DNA from: Caulobacter sp. NIBR2454
Lineage (GTDB): Bacteria; Pseudomonadota; Alphaproteobacteria; Caulobacterales; Caulobacteraceae
Reading direction: 5' to 3'
NCBI RefSeq assembly: GCF_027474405.1
Contig: NZ_CP114871.1
Span: forward strand, 744,001 to 808,000
DNA length: 64,000 nucleotides
Below are positions 1-9,807 of the stretch, one piece after another. The notes under the pieces are model-generated. The model had not been told where the DNA came from and made no database searches. It was given only the letters and a program-made list of their open reading frames with translations. Each line of letters opens with the position of its first letter. Position 1 is the first letter of the stretch. Both the position numbers and the translations under genes were made by a program.

Positions 1-245
1 CCAAGCAGGGCGGCGGGTTCTCCATCGGCGTCATGCGGCCGGACGGCTCGGACGAGCGCATCCTGACCTCGTCGTCCCTCGAAGAGGGGCCGACCTGGGC
101 CCCCAACGGCCGGGTGATCATGTTCTTCCGTGAAAACGGGGGCGGCGCGAAGCTGTGGACCGTGGACATCACTGGCCGCATCCTGCGTCCGGCGCCCTAT
201 CCAGGTTCAGGTTCAGACCCGGCGTGGTCGCCGCTGCTGGATTAA
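1..245 (+). CDS. tolB: TolB, C-terminal fragment
   Basis: This is the 3' end of a gene that enters from the left edge, open from base 3 and ending at TAA 243-245. The visible 80 residues carry beta-propeller blades of the TolB type, with [16 protein letters not shown] followed by [16 protein letters not shown] and ending WSPLLD. TolB is the periplasmic propeller of the Tol-Pal envelope-constriction system, and the downstream pal and cpoB genes are its usual neighbours. The N-terminal domain and the start lie outside the window. Confidence 0.9.
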   Translation, partial: KQGGGFSIGVMRPDGSDERILTSSSLEEGPTWAPNGRVIMFFRENGGGAKLWTVDITGRILRPAPYPGSGSDPAWSPLLD

Positions 246-301
246 CTGCAACCTCTACCGCGCTCCCGCGTTGGGGGTCTGAGGAACCTTACAGCCATGT
301 T

Positions 302-349
302 TGTGACGTCTTCTGACGTCTTTGTGACCTGAGGTCTGACGTTTTGTCA
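302..349 (+). promoter_or_regulatory. phased TGACGT-like direct repeats upstream of pal
   Basis: TGACGTC occurs at 304-310 and 314-320, a degenerate TGACCTG at 325-331 and TGACGTT at 337-343. The spacings are about 10 to 12 bp, close to one helical turn, which would place all copies on one DNA face. The block is 60-110 bp before the pal start. This fits a multi-site operator, but the regulator is unknown and no clear -35/-10 pair was assigned. Confidence 0.4.
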
Positions 350-410
350 TGTCTAGGTAAACAAGCTTGAGTATAGGGTTCGCTGGACGTTTTTAGCTGA
401 GGAGGAAGCG

Positions 411-965
411 ATGAGCTTCAACACCAAGCGCGCCGTTAAACTGGCGCTTATCGGCGTAGCCGCCGCAACTCTCGCCGCCTGCGCCTCGAAGCCCAAGCCG
501 ACCCCCGCGGCTCCCGAGGCTCCGGCTCCGGCCCCGACCGCTCCGGCCTATCCGACGACCCCGCCGCCTCCTGGTCCGGTGACCAGCGGCGCCGTTCCCG
601 GCTCGGTCCAGGACTTCGTCGTCAATGTCGGCGACCGGGTCTATTTCGACCTCGACAGCTACTCGGTCCGCGCCGACGCCGAGCCGGTTCTGGCCGGCCA
701 AGCCGCCTGGCTGGCCCGCTATCCGGCCGTGAAGGTCCGCATCGAAGGCAACGCCGACGAACGCGGCACCCGCGAATACAACCTGGCCCTCGGCGCCCGC
801 CGCGCCAACGCCGTCCGCGACTTCCTGGTCGCCCGCGGCGTCGCCACCTCGCGCATCGAGACGATCTCCTACGGTAAGGAACGCCCGATCGACGGCGGTT
901 CGGGCGAAGACGCCTGGGCCAAGAACCGTAACGCCGGCACCGCCATCACCGAAGGCGCGCGCTAA
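411..965 (+). CDS. pal: Peptidoglycan-associated lipoprotein Pal
   Basis: A 184-residue lipoprotein. A basic, hydrophobic signal peptide ends in the lipobox LAAC at residues 21-24, so Cys24 should be lipidated. An Ala/Pro-rich linker (27-59) leads to an OmpA-like peptidoglycan-binding domain (about 75-184) with the motif NADERGTREYN (114-124). Pal tethers the outer membrane to peptidoglycan and works with TolB. The start is preceded by a strong GAGGAGGAA ribosome-binding site. The length is typical and the context (tolB, pal, cpoB) is canonical. It has its own terminator before cpoB. Confidence 0.96.
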   Translation: MSFNTKRAVKLALIGVAAATLAACASKPKPTPAAPEAPAPAPTAPAYPTTPPPPGPVTSGAVPGSVQDFVVNVGDRVYFDLDSYSVRADAEPVLAGQAAWLARYPAVKVRIEGNADERGTREYNLALGARRANAVRDFLVARGVATSRIETISYGKERPIDGGSGEDAWAKNRNAGTAITEGAR

Positions 966-1003
966 GCGTTCGCCGGTCCCTCGCGGACCGGAGAGACAAG
1001 TCG

Positions 1004-1031
1004 AGGCCGCTCCTTCACGGGAGCGGCCTTT
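1004..1031 (+). terminator. pal terminator hairpin
   Basis: A perfect 10-bp stem, AGGCCGCTCC (1004-1013) with GGAGCGGCCT (1020-1029), has a 6-nt loop and is followed by TTTGCTTT. This is a good Rho-independent terminator between pal and cpoB. Confidence 0.8.
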
Positions 1032-1090
1032 GCTTTGCATGTTGGGCGACGCGCCGTAATTTCGTCCCCGCCTTCGCCGAAGAGAGTCCG

Positions 1091-1948
1091 ATGAAGCTCA
1101 AGTCCGCCGCCTTCGCCGTCCTGCTCGCCACCTCCGCGCTGACCAGCGCGGCGGCCATCGCCCAGACCCCGCTGCCCCTGGAGGCCGATCCGCTGGACGA
1201 CCGTTCCGCGCGGCGGGTCGAGCGCATGGAGAAGGTGGTCCGCGAGCTGCGGTCCATCGTCTTCCAGGGCCGCGACACCGGAAAGCCGGTGGTGGTCCAG
1301 CCGGCCGAAACCGAGGCCATGATCCAGACCATGGCCACCCGGGTCACGGACCTGGAGGAGAGCCTGACGCGCCTCAACAGCCAGAACGAGACGCTGGGCT
1401 TTGACCTGACCCAGGCCAAGCGCGAGGCGTCCGACGCCAAGGCCCAGGTCGCCGCCCTGACCGAACGGCTCAACGCCATGGAGCAGAAGCTGGCCGCCGC
1501 GACGGTCGCGCCCGCCATGGCCGAACCGGGCGAGCCGGGCGGGCTGCCCATGGCCACGGACGCTGATCCGGAAGCCGCTTTCCAGTCGGCCCGCCAGCTG
1601 CTGCTGAACGGCGACTATGACGGCGCCGAGCGCGCTTTCGCTGGCTTCGTCGAGCAACACGGCGACAGCCCCAAGGGCGCCGAGGGGCGCTACTGGCTGG
1701 CCGAGACCCTGTATGTCCGCCAGGCCTATGCCGACGCCGCCGGCGCCTATATCGGCGCGATCCGCGGCTGGCCCAAAACCGCCTGGGCGCCCGACGCCGT
1801 GGTCAAGCTGGCTCGCTCGCTGGCGGCCATGAACCGGGCCGCCGACGCCTGCAAGACCCTGGACGAGCTCCCCAAGCGCTATCCGAACGCCTCGGCGGCG
1901 GTGAAGAGCCGCGCGGCGACCACCCGGACCCAGGCCAAGTGCGCCTGA
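1091..1948 (+). CDS. cpoB: Cell division coordinator CpoB (YbgF-like)
   Basis: A 285-residue periplasmic protein with a signal peptide (about 1-25, ending AAAIAQ). A heptad-rich segment (about 85-145, with LEESLTRLNSQNETL) should form the trimeric coiled coil, and TPR repeats occupy about 155-280. CpoB links Tol-Pal to septal peptidoglycan synthesis. Its position after tolB-pal supports the name. The 3' end overlaps the GTG start of tilS by 10 bp, suggesting translational coupling. Confidence 0.92.
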   Translation: MKLKSAAFAVLLATSALTSAAAIAQTPLPLEADPLDDRSARRVERMEKVVRELRSIVFQGRDTGKPVVVQPAETEAMIQTMATRVTDLEESLTRLNSQNETLGFDLTQAKREASDAKAQVAALTERLNAMEQKLAAATVAPAMAEPGEPGGLPMATDADPEAAFQSARQLLLNGDYDGAERAFAGFVEQHGDSPKGAEGRYWLAETLYVRQAYADAAGAYIGAIRGWPKTAWAPDAVVKLARSLAAMNRAADACKTLDELPKRYPNASAAVKSRAATTRTQAKCA

Positions 1949-3150
1949 CGTCGGCGCTGGCGGCTTTTGACCGCCGGCTGCTGTCCGACGTCTCCACCCC
2001 GCTCGCCGTCGCCTTTTCGGGGGGCGGCGACTCCCTGGCCCTTCTGCTGATCGCCGACGACTGGGCCAAGGCCCACGGCCGGCGTCTGGTCGTCCTGACG
2101 GTCGATCATGGCCTCAATCGCGCCAGCGCCGACTGGACCCGCCGTTGCGCCGAGGTGGCGGCGAGGCTGGGCCATACGTTCCGAGCCCTGTCGTGGACCG
2201 GCGACAAGCCTTCCTCGGGCTTGCCCGCAGCCGCCCGCAAGGCCCGGCACGCCCTGCTGGCCGTCGCCGCCCGCGACGCTGGTGCGCGGGTGATCCTGCT
2301 GGGCCACACCGCCGACGACCTGGCCGAGGGCGCGGCCATGCGGGCCGAGGGCTCCACCGTCTCCGACCCCCGCGAATGGTCGCCGTCGCCGGCCTGGCCG
2401 CAGGGGCGAGGTATGTTCCTGCTGCGGCCGCTGCTGGGCCTGCGCCGGGCGGAAATCCGCGACTGGCTGCGCGACCGGGGCCAGGACTGGATCGACGACC
2501 CGGCCAATGAGGACCCCCGCTTCGCGCGCAGCCGCGCGCGCGCCAGCCGGCCGCCGCTGAGCGAGGCGGAGGAGCCGGTTAGCAGCGGCCCAGCCGCTGA
2601 CCCCGAGGCCGCCCGCTGGGGCCTTCTGCGGCTTCCTCGCGACCTTGGCGCCCACAGCCTCGCCGCCGCCTGCCTGAGCGCCGCCGGGACGGACAGCCCG
2701 CCTCGCGGGGAGCGGCTGGAGCGCCTGATGCGCCAGGTCCATGGCGGCGAGGCGTTCACGGCGACCCTCGCGGGCGCCCGCATCGAGGGAGAGGGCGGCG
2801 GCCTTAGCATCGCCCGCAACGCCGGAGAGGCGGCGCGGGGCGGCTTGGCCCCCATGCCGCTCGCACCGGGTCAGGCCGCCGTCTGGGACGGCCGCTTCGA
2901 ACTGATAGCGCAGGAGCCGGGGTTTACCGTCGGCCCGTTGAGGGGCCTGAGCGCCGGCCTGCCGCCCGTGCAACGGCTAGCCCTGAAAGCCGTCCCGGCC
3001 ATCGCTCGGCCTGCTTTGCCCATTGTGTTCAAGATGGACGGGGCAATCGCCTGTCCGCTGCTGGACGGCCAAACCCCAGTACGTGTAAGGGCTCTGGCCG
3101 CAGAACGGCATTCGGCCGCCTGCGGCCTAACGACCCGCGAACCGGCCTGA
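1939..3150 (+). CDS. tilS: tRNA(Ile)-lysidine synthase TilS
   Basis: A 403-residue N-type ATP pyrophosphatase with the P-loop SGGGDS at residues 27-32. TilS converts C34 of the tRNA(Ile) CAU anticodon to lysidine, using ATP and lysine, in the cytoplasm. The start is GTG at 1939, inside the end of cpoB; the reading frame has no better upstream start. The order cpoB-tilS-ftsH is common in alphaproteobacteria. The C-terminal half is poorly conserved, as is usual for the family. Confidence 0.92.
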   Translation: MRLTSALAAFDRRLLSDVSTPLAVAFSGGGDSLALLLIADDWAKAHGRRLVVLTVDHGLNRASADWTRRCAEVAARLGHTFRALSWTGDKPSSGLPAAARKARHALLAVAARDAGARVILLGHTADDLAEGAAMRAEGSTVSDPREWSPSPAWPQGRGMFLLRPLLGLRRAEIRDWLRDRGQDWIDDPANEDPRFARSRARASRPPLSEAEEPVSSGPAADPEAARWGLLRLPRDLGAHSLAAACLSAAGTDSPPRGERLERLMRQVHGGEAFTATLAGARIEGEGGGLSIARNAGEAARGGLAPMPLAPGQAAVWDGRFELIAQEPGFTVGPLRGLSAGLPPVQRLALKAVPAIARPALPIVFKMDGAIACPLLDGQTPVRVRALAAERHSAACGLTTREPA

Positions 3151-3233
3151 AACGCACACGTCCGTGGCGAAAACGGACTGGTCATCCTATCTTGCGAAGG
3201 TCGCCCCATTGGGCGGGAGAAGATTGAACAGCC

Positions 3234-5114
<1,881 letters not shown>

Positions 5115-5122
5115 TGCGTTAA

Positions 5123-5147
5123 GGGGGAGCATGAAGCTCCCCCTTTT
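5123..5147 (+). terminator. ftsH terminator overlapping the next start codon
   Basis: A perfect 8-bp stem, GGGGGAGC (5123-5130) with GCTCCCCC (5136-5143), is followed by TTTTCTTTT. The 5-nt loop ATGAA contains the ATG (5131) of the downstream hydrolase, and the left arm supplies its Shine-Dalgarno sequence. The hairpin would therefore hide both start signals in read-through mRNA. Confidence 0.85.
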
Positions 5148-6147
5148 CTTTTGCGCCCTGGCGCTGGCGGCGGCCCCGATGACGGGACAGGCCCAGACGG
5201 CGGCCCCGCAGCCCATCGGCGCCGCGCTGGAGCGCTATCCCTATCCTCATCCCGTGGCGTTCCTGCCCGTGGTCGTCGAGGCCGACGGCAAGCGGGTGGA
5301 GACGCGCCTGGCCTATATGGACGTGGCCCCCACTAGCCTGGCCAACGGGCGCACGGTGCTGTTGCTGCACGGCCGCAACTTCCCGGCCAGCTATTGGGCG
5401 CAGACGATCAAGGTGCTGACCGGCGCCGGCTATCGGGTGATCGCGCCCGACCAGGTCAATTTCGGCAAGTCGGGCCGGGTGGACGGCATGGCCGTCAGCT
5501 TCGACGCCATGGCGCAGCATACGTGGGCGCTGCTGGATCACCTGCGGATCGAGAAGGTGGATGTGGTCGCCCATTCCATGGGCAACATGGCCGGGACGCG
5601 GCTGGTGCTGGCCCATCCGGGCCGGGTCGGCAAGCTGGTCATGTACGCGCCCATCGGGCTGCAGGACTACCGTCCACTGACGCCGCCGACCGATCCGGAA
5701 GCTGCTGTTCGCGCCGAGAGCGCCAAGGACGCGGCGGCCTATCGCAAGGAGTTGGTCGGCTCCTACGGCCTGGCGTCTTCCGAGGTGATCGAGTCGTTCG
5801 TGGCCCTGCGCGAGGACCTTCGCGCGTCGACCGACTGGCCGCTTTACGTGCGCACGTTCAACGCCAGCGCCGTGGCTATCCGTGACCAGCCGGTGGTTCA
5901 GGAGCTGCCCCGGGTGGTGACCCCGACCCTGTTCCTGGTCGGAGAGACCGACCGCGCCGCGCCGGGCAAGGCCCACGCGGCCGAGGCCGACAAGGGCAAG
6001 TACAAGCCGGTGGCCGAACTGGCCCAGGCGATCGCCCCGACCATGCCCGCCGCCCAAGTGCAGGTGTTTGACGGGCGCGGCCACCTGATCCATCTGGAGG
6101 ATCCGCAGGCCTTCCATAAGGCCGTCCTCGACTTTCTGGCCCAATGA
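5131..6147 (+). CDS. Secreted alpha/beta hydrolase
   Basis: A 338-residue protein with a signal peptide (about 1-22, MKLPLFFCALALAAAP, ending QAQ). The alpha/beta hydrolase landmarks are an oxyanion HG at 80-81, nucleophile elbow AHSMG with Ser149, and catalytic His318 in GRGHLIHLEDP. The substrate cannot be told. The start ATG sits in the loop of the ftsH terminator; the first seven codons are the terminator's right arm and T-run. The stop overlaps folP by 4 bp (ATGA), so the two are probably translationally coupled. The gene separates ftsH from folP, which are often adjacent. Confidence 0.9.
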   Translation: MKLPLFFCALALAAAPMTGQAQTAAPQPIGAALERYPYPHPVAFLPVVVEADGKRVETRLAYMDVAPTSLANGRTVLLLHGRNFPASYWAQTIKVLTGAGYRVIAPDQVNFGKSGRVDGMAVSFDAMAQHTWALLDHLRIEKVDVVAHSMGNMAGTRLVLAHPGRVGKLVMYAPIGLQDYRPLTPPTDPEAAVRAESAKDAAAYRKELVGSYGLASSEVIESFVALREDLRASTDWPLYVRTFNASAVAIRDQPVVQELPRVVTPTLFLVGETDRAAPGKAHAAEADKGKYKPVAELAQAIAPTMPAAQVQVFDGRGHLIHLEDPQAFHKAVLDFLAQ

Positions 6148-6968
6148 CCACACACGCTCGCCCCCTGGTGATGGGGATCGTCAATGTCACGCCGGACAGC
6201 TTCTCCGACGGGGGCAAGTTCGTGGGGCTGGAGGCGGGGCTGGCGCATGCGCGGCGGCTGATCGACGACGGCGCGGACATACTCGACATCGGGGGCGAGT
6301 CCACGCGCCCCGGCGCAGAGCCGGTCAGCGAGGCGGACGAGATCGCGCGGGTGGTCCCCCTGATCGAGGCGATCCGATCCGAGAGCCCCATCCCCATCTC
6401 CATCGACACCATGAAGCCCGCCGTGGCCCGCGCCGCCGCGCGCGCGGGGGCGACTATCTGGAACGACGTGACGGCCCTGGGTTTCGCGCCCGACGCGCCG
6501 GCCATGGCCGCTGAGCTGGGCTGCGAGGTCGTGCTGATGCACATGCAGGGCGAACCCCGCTCCATGCAGTCCGCGCCGACCTATGACGAGGTGGTGGGCG
6601 AGGTGCTGGCCTTCCTCGCCGGTCGGGCGGGCGCGGCCATGGCCGCCGGCGTGGCGCGCGAGAAAATCTGGCTCGATCCGGGCATCGGCTTTGGCAAGAC
6701 GGTTGAGCACAACCTGGCCCTGCTGGCGGCTCTGCCGCTGTTCGTGGACACCGGCTTTCCGGTCCTGCTGGGCGCGAGCCGCAAGCGGTTCATCCAGGGG
6801 CTGGATCCATTGGCGGCGGAGGCGACGGCGCGCTTGGGCGGGTCCCTGGCCGCCGCCCTGGCGGGCGCGCGGGCGGGAGTCGCAGCCGTCCGCGTCCATG
6901 ACGTGCGCGAAACGGTTCAGGCCGTGACCGTGGATCAGGCGATCTACAGGTCCAGCGTGGCCCTGTAG
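6144..6968 (+). CDS. folP: Dihydropteroate synthase FolP
   Basis: A 274-residue TIM-barrel enzyme that joins p-aminobenzoate to 6-hydroxymethyl-dihydropterin diphosphate in folate synthesis, and is the sulfonamide target. Signature motifs are MGIVNVTPDSFSDGG (10-24), DIGGESTRPGA (48-58) and LLGASRKRF. It starts in the ATGA overlap with the hydrolase. Its 3' end overlaps the convergent SRPBCC gene by 25 bp. In many relatives glmM follows folP; here it does not. Confidence 0.96.
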   Translation: MTTHARPLVMGIVNVTPDSFSDGGKFVGLEAGLAHARRLIDDGADILDIGGESTRPGAEPVSEADEIARVVPLIEAIRSESPIPISIDTMKPAVARAAARAGATIWNDVTALGFAPDAPAMAAELGCEVVLMHMQGEPRSMQSAPTYDEVVGEVLAFLAGRAGAAMAAGVAREKIWLDPGIGFGKTVEHNLALLAALPLFVDTGFPVLLGASRKRFIQGLDPLAAEATARLGGSLAAALAGARAGVAAVRVHDVRETVQAVTVDQAIYRSSVAL

Positions 6969-7924
6969 GCCTTTTCCAGGGCTTCTTCACGGGTCTTGGC
7001 GCGGGGCGTGGCCCGCCCCTCGATGGCGGCGGGCAGGCAGTCCAGGTGCCAATGCCACCCGGCGCCGTAGCCGACGGCGTCCTCCGCATTGATCCCCACG
7101 TGCTCCATCACCAGGCGACAGCCGAGTTCGTGGGGCTCCAGCCTGAACGAGACCTGGGTTGCGACGCCGCCCTCGGGCCATGTGAAGGCCAGATGCCTGG
7201 GCGGGTCCCAGGCCAGCACCTCGCCATCGACGCCGTGGTCGTAGTCCGGCCAGAAGTTATGGAAGCGACCGCCGACGCGGGGCTCGATCTGGCTGGTTCC
7301 GGCCTGCATCCAGCGCGACCAGCCTTCGGGGGAGGCGAGGGCGTCCCACACCGCTTGAGGCGAGTGGCGCAGGATGCGCACGAAACGCAGGGCCAGCTGG
7401 CCGTCGATCTCGACCTTGCGGCCGTCGAGGCTGGCCTCCTCGCCAAAGCGTTCGGCATAGTCGTCGCGGATGGCGCTCCAGTTCATGCCGCCCCAATCGA
7501 CGCTCCCGCCGTCCAGGTGGGCCTCCAGGCTCCGCAGGATCATCGTCCAGCCGGCGGCGGTGCGCGGTGCGTCCTCTGGAGCCGGGAAGATGTTGGTGAG
7601 CGTCAGCAGGGCGCCGTCGCCGTCGGGCTGAAGCTCCCAGCGCACGATGGTCCCCGGCATCACGTTGTCGACCCAGCTGTGCTCCAGCACATAAGGCGGC
7701 TGCAGCTTCAGGACCTTGCCCTCGCTCAGCATGTCGGTGTCAGTGAAGCGATAGGTGAACGGCCCGCCCTCGCTAAGGGCCGGCTCGCCCATCCATTCCA
7801 CGCCCAGCCAGTCGGCGATGCGCTCGGGGATGGTCAGGGCCGCCCAGACCTTCTCCACCGGCTGGCGAAAGCGCCGGGACAGGACCAGAGTCGGGCGGGC
7901 GCCGGGCTTGAAATCGGCCTGCAT
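6944..7924 (-). CDS. Tandem SRPBCC (AHSA1-like) domain protein
   Basis: A 326-residue protein made of two START-like SRPBCC domains of the AHSA1 type. The first is at about 10-150 (VLSRRFRQPVEKVWAALTIPERI), the second at about 175-320 (RILRHSPQAVWDALASPEGWSRW). Each is a hydrophobic-ligand-binding fold with no catalytic motif. The ATG at 7924 lies 2 nt after the ArsR stop, so the two form an operon and the start is set by that junction. Such ArsR/AHSA1 pairs are common. The ligand is unknown. The 3' end overlaps folP. Confidence 0.88.
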   Translation of the reverse strand: MQADFKPGARPTLVLSRRFRQPVEKVWAALTIPERIADWLGVEWMGEPALSEGGPFTYRFTDTDMLSEGKVLKLQPPYVLEHSWVDNVMPGTIVRWELQPDGDGALLTLTNIFPAPEDAPRTAAGWTMILRSLEAHLDGGSVDWGGMNWSAIRDDYAERFGEEASLDGRKVEIDGQLALRFVRILRHSPQAVWDALASPEGWSRWMQAGTSQIEPRVGGRFHNFWPDYDHGVDGEVLAWDPPRHLAFTWPEGGVATQVSFRLEPHELGCRLVMEHVGINAEDAVGYGAGWHWHLDCLPAAIEGRATPRAKTREEALEKAYRATLDL

Positions 7925-7926
7925 GG

Positions 7927-8229
7927 TCAGGACTCCGTGTCGAGGTGGCGTTGAAGGGCGTCGAGGCGGCCGCTCCAGAAGCGGCGGAAGGGCGCGAGCC
8001 ACTGGTCGAGTTCGGCGAGGGCCTCGGGACGAAGGCTGTAGAGCCGCCGCTGCGCGTCGCCGCGCACGCTGACAAGCCCGGCTTCACGCAGGACCTTCAG
8101 GTGCTTGGATACGCCCGGCTGGCTCAGCGACAGGGCGTGGACCAACTCGCCAGCCGATCGCTCGCCTTCGTTCAGAAGGGTCAGGATTTGTCGCCGATTG
8201 GGTTCAGCTAACGCCTCGAATATTTCCAT
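7927..8229 (-). CDS. ArsR-family transcriptional regulator
   Basis: A 100-residue winged-helix repressor. MEIFEALAEPNRRQILTLL opens the fold, and the recognition helix region reads AGELVHALSLSQPGVSKHLKVL. No metal-binding CxC is seen, so it belongs to the metal-independent branch often paired with SRPBCC proteins. The start ATG at 8229 lies only 5 nt after a TATATA -10 box, implying a nearly leaderless message. An inverted repeat covers the -10 and the start codon and suggests autorepression. Confidence 0.9.
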   Translation of the reverse strand: MEIFEALAEPNRRQILTLLNEGERSAGELVHALSLSQPGVSKHLKVLREAGLVSVRGDAQRRLYSLRPEALAELDQWLAPFRRFWSGRLDALQRHLDTES

Positions 8230-8264
8230 GAAGCTATATAAGTCGATGGAAATCGAACTGACAA
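8222..8264 (-). promoter_or_regulatory. arsR promoter with overlapping operator
   Basis: On the minus strand, -35 TTGTCA (8264-8259), an 18-bp spacer and -10 TATATA (8240-8235) lie just before the arsR ATG (8229). Perfect 8-bp inverted arms ATTTCCAT and ATGGAAAT (8222-8229 and 8246-8253), 24 bp centre to centre, flank the -10. This is suitable for a dimeric ArsR repressor. Confidence 0.65.
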
Positions 8265-8550
8265 GGCTTCGCTGCTTCGCGCGGTTTGCTGCGAAGGGTG
8301 GGAGGGCGGCGGGGCGTCGGACCTTGGGTCTTCGGCAATGGGTTGGAGGAACGGGAAAGACAGATCCGACGCTCCGCGCGGGTCCTTGTCGTGGACGCTG
8401 CGATCGACGCCTTCGATGAGCAGGAAACCCGGCGCCGTCGGCCTCCAGGGGGAGCCCGCTCCCGCCGCCCGTCGGCACGTGGCCACGCGCCCTCCCGTGC
8501 GACGGGATGGGAGGAGAATACGGGAGCGCCGGAGGGTGGGGATAAGTCTC
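8265..8550. other. Noncoding stretch, no gene recognised
   Basis: Between the arsR promoter and the terminator of the DUF4167 gene there is about 290 bp where frames are open only because of high G+C. No translated frame resembles a known family and none has a convincing ribosome-binding site. Nothing further was identified. Confidence 0.5.
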
Positions 8551-8586
8551 AAAGAGAAAGGGCGTCCTCCGGAGAGAACGCCCTTT
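8551..8586 (-). terminator. Terminator of the DUF4167 gene
   Basis: A 9-bp stem, AAAGGGCGT (8557-8565) with ACGCCCTTT (8578-8586), has an inner CTCCGGAG palindrome in its loop. On the minus strand it is followed by TTTCTCTTT. Confidence 0.75.
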
Positions 8587-8593
8587 GATCGTC

Positions 8594-9550
8594 CTAGGCT
8601 TCTTCGGCTTCCGGGGCGGAGGCCGGGGCTTCGCCCTCGCCGCCCTCGAAGCTGCGCGGAGCGCGGCGGCGGCGGGGTTTCTTGACCTCGCCGTCGGCGG
8701 CTTCCGGGGCGGGCGCCGGGGCGCGGCTGAGGAAGGCGGGGGCGTGGCTGACGGCGCCATCCTGGCCCCGCAGCTTCGGCGAGGGCTCGGAGGCCTCCAC
8801 GGTCAGCGGCGCGGCCTGGGGTTCGATGACGGCCAGCGGGTCACGCTGTTCGCGGTCCTGGCGCTCGCCACGATCACGGTCGAAGCGTTCGCGGCGGCCG
8901 CCTTCGCGTTCGGCGCGGGGCTCACGAGGCTCGCGCGGTTCGCGGTTTTCACGCGGCTCCCGGTTTTCCTGGCGGTCACCGTTGTTCGCGCCGCCGTTGT
9001 TGTTACGGTCGTCGCGGTCACGCCAGCGGTCGCGGCGACCTTGGCCTTCCGGACGGTCGCCACGGTTTTCCTGGCGGTCGCGGTTCTCGTTGCGGTCGCC
9101 GCGGTTGTCGCGATCACGGTCGCGGAAGCGTGGGCGGTCTTCGCGCTGGCCGCCTTCGTTCTCGCCGCCTTCAGCGCCTTCGGCTTCCGCCTGGACGGGG
9201 GCTTCCGGCTGTTCTTCCGGTTCGGCCTCGAAGTCGATGTCGTAGTTGCCCAGCTGCTCGCGACCGACGATCTCGGTGACCGGGCGGTTGGGCTGGACCG
9301 CGCGGATGACGCGGAAATAGTGCTCTGCGTGCTGCAGGTAGTTTTCGGCCAGAACGCGGTCGCCCGCGGAGGCGGCGTCACGGGCCAGTTGCTGGTACTT
9401 TTCGAAGACGCTCTGGGCGGCGCCGCGCACCTTGATGCCTTCGGGGCCGTTCGAATCGAAGGCCCGGTTGGCGTTGTGCTGCGGTTTGCCGCCACCGCCA
9501 CCGCCGCGATTGCGGCCGCGCTGACGCTTCATACCCTTGAAATCTCTCAT
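8594..9550 (-). CDS. DUF4167 domain protein
   Basis: A 318-residue protein conserved next to prmC in alphaproteobacteria. The N-terminal DUF4167 domain (about 1-110) has a basic RQRGRNRGGGGGG start and the conserved block IKVRGAAQSVFEKYQQLARDA. A long Arg/Asp/Glu/Asn-rich low-complexity tail (about 140-245, runs such as RDRDRDNRGDRNENRDRQ) suggests a disordered, perhaps RNA-binding, segment. Function is not established. It has its own terminator, and a separate terminator ends prmC upstream, so it is likely transcribed alone. Confidence 0.85.
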   Translation of the reverse strand: MRDFKGMKRQRGRNRGGGGGGKPQHNANRAFDSNGPEGIKVRGAAQSVFEKYQQLARDAASAGDRVLAENYLQHAEHYFRVIRAVQPNRPVTEIVGREQLGNYDIDFEAEPEEQPEAPVQAEAEGAEGGENEGGQREDRPRFRDRDRDNRGDRNENRDRQENRGDRPEGQGRRDRWRDRDDRNNNGGANNGDRQENREPRENREPREPREPRAEREGGRRERFDRDRGERQDREQRDPLAVIEPQAAPLTVEASEPSPKLRGQDGAVSHAPAFLSRAPAPAPEAADGEVKKPRRRRAPRSFEGGEGEAPASAPEAEEA

Positions 9551-9667
9551 CTTGCCTTGAACCTGTCCGCCGCCGGGCGCCTCTGGCGTCTCCGTGCGGC
9601 TGTGGTGCTCTTGAGCCGGGTTGGACCTTCAGGGGGTCCTAGTCGTGATCGAAGACGCTGGTTTCCT

Positions 9668-9701
9668 TAAAATCTCACCCGCTCCAGCGCTCGGCGGGTG
9701 A
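9668..9701 (-). terminator. prmC terminator
   Basis: 8-bp arms TCACCCGC (9675-9682) and GCGGGTGA (9694-9701) are followed on the minus strand by GATTTTAAGG. Confidence 0.6.
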
Positions 9702-9807
9702 TGAGACCGCGTGCGCTTGCCGGAGGCGTTTGCATTCGCCGATTTGACGATTGCTGTGCCCGACACCGACGATTTGGTTGAGACGACTCTGATGTAGCGT
9801 CTCGTCC

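Noticed and set aside
344..377. TTGTCA and GTATAG as a sigma-70 type promoter for pal
   Set aside because: The spacing is over 20 bp and the -10 match is weak; no promoter was assigned.
3191..3209. CTTGCG and CCCCAT resembling a sigma-32 promoter before ftsH
   Set aside because: The spacer is only 7 bp, far shorter than the 13-15 bp needed, and the -35 match is partial.
8208..8588. Several open frames of about 100 codons between arsR and the DUF4167 gene
   Set aside because: They lack ribosome-binding sites and family resemblance, overlap each other in several frames, and one runs into the terminator.
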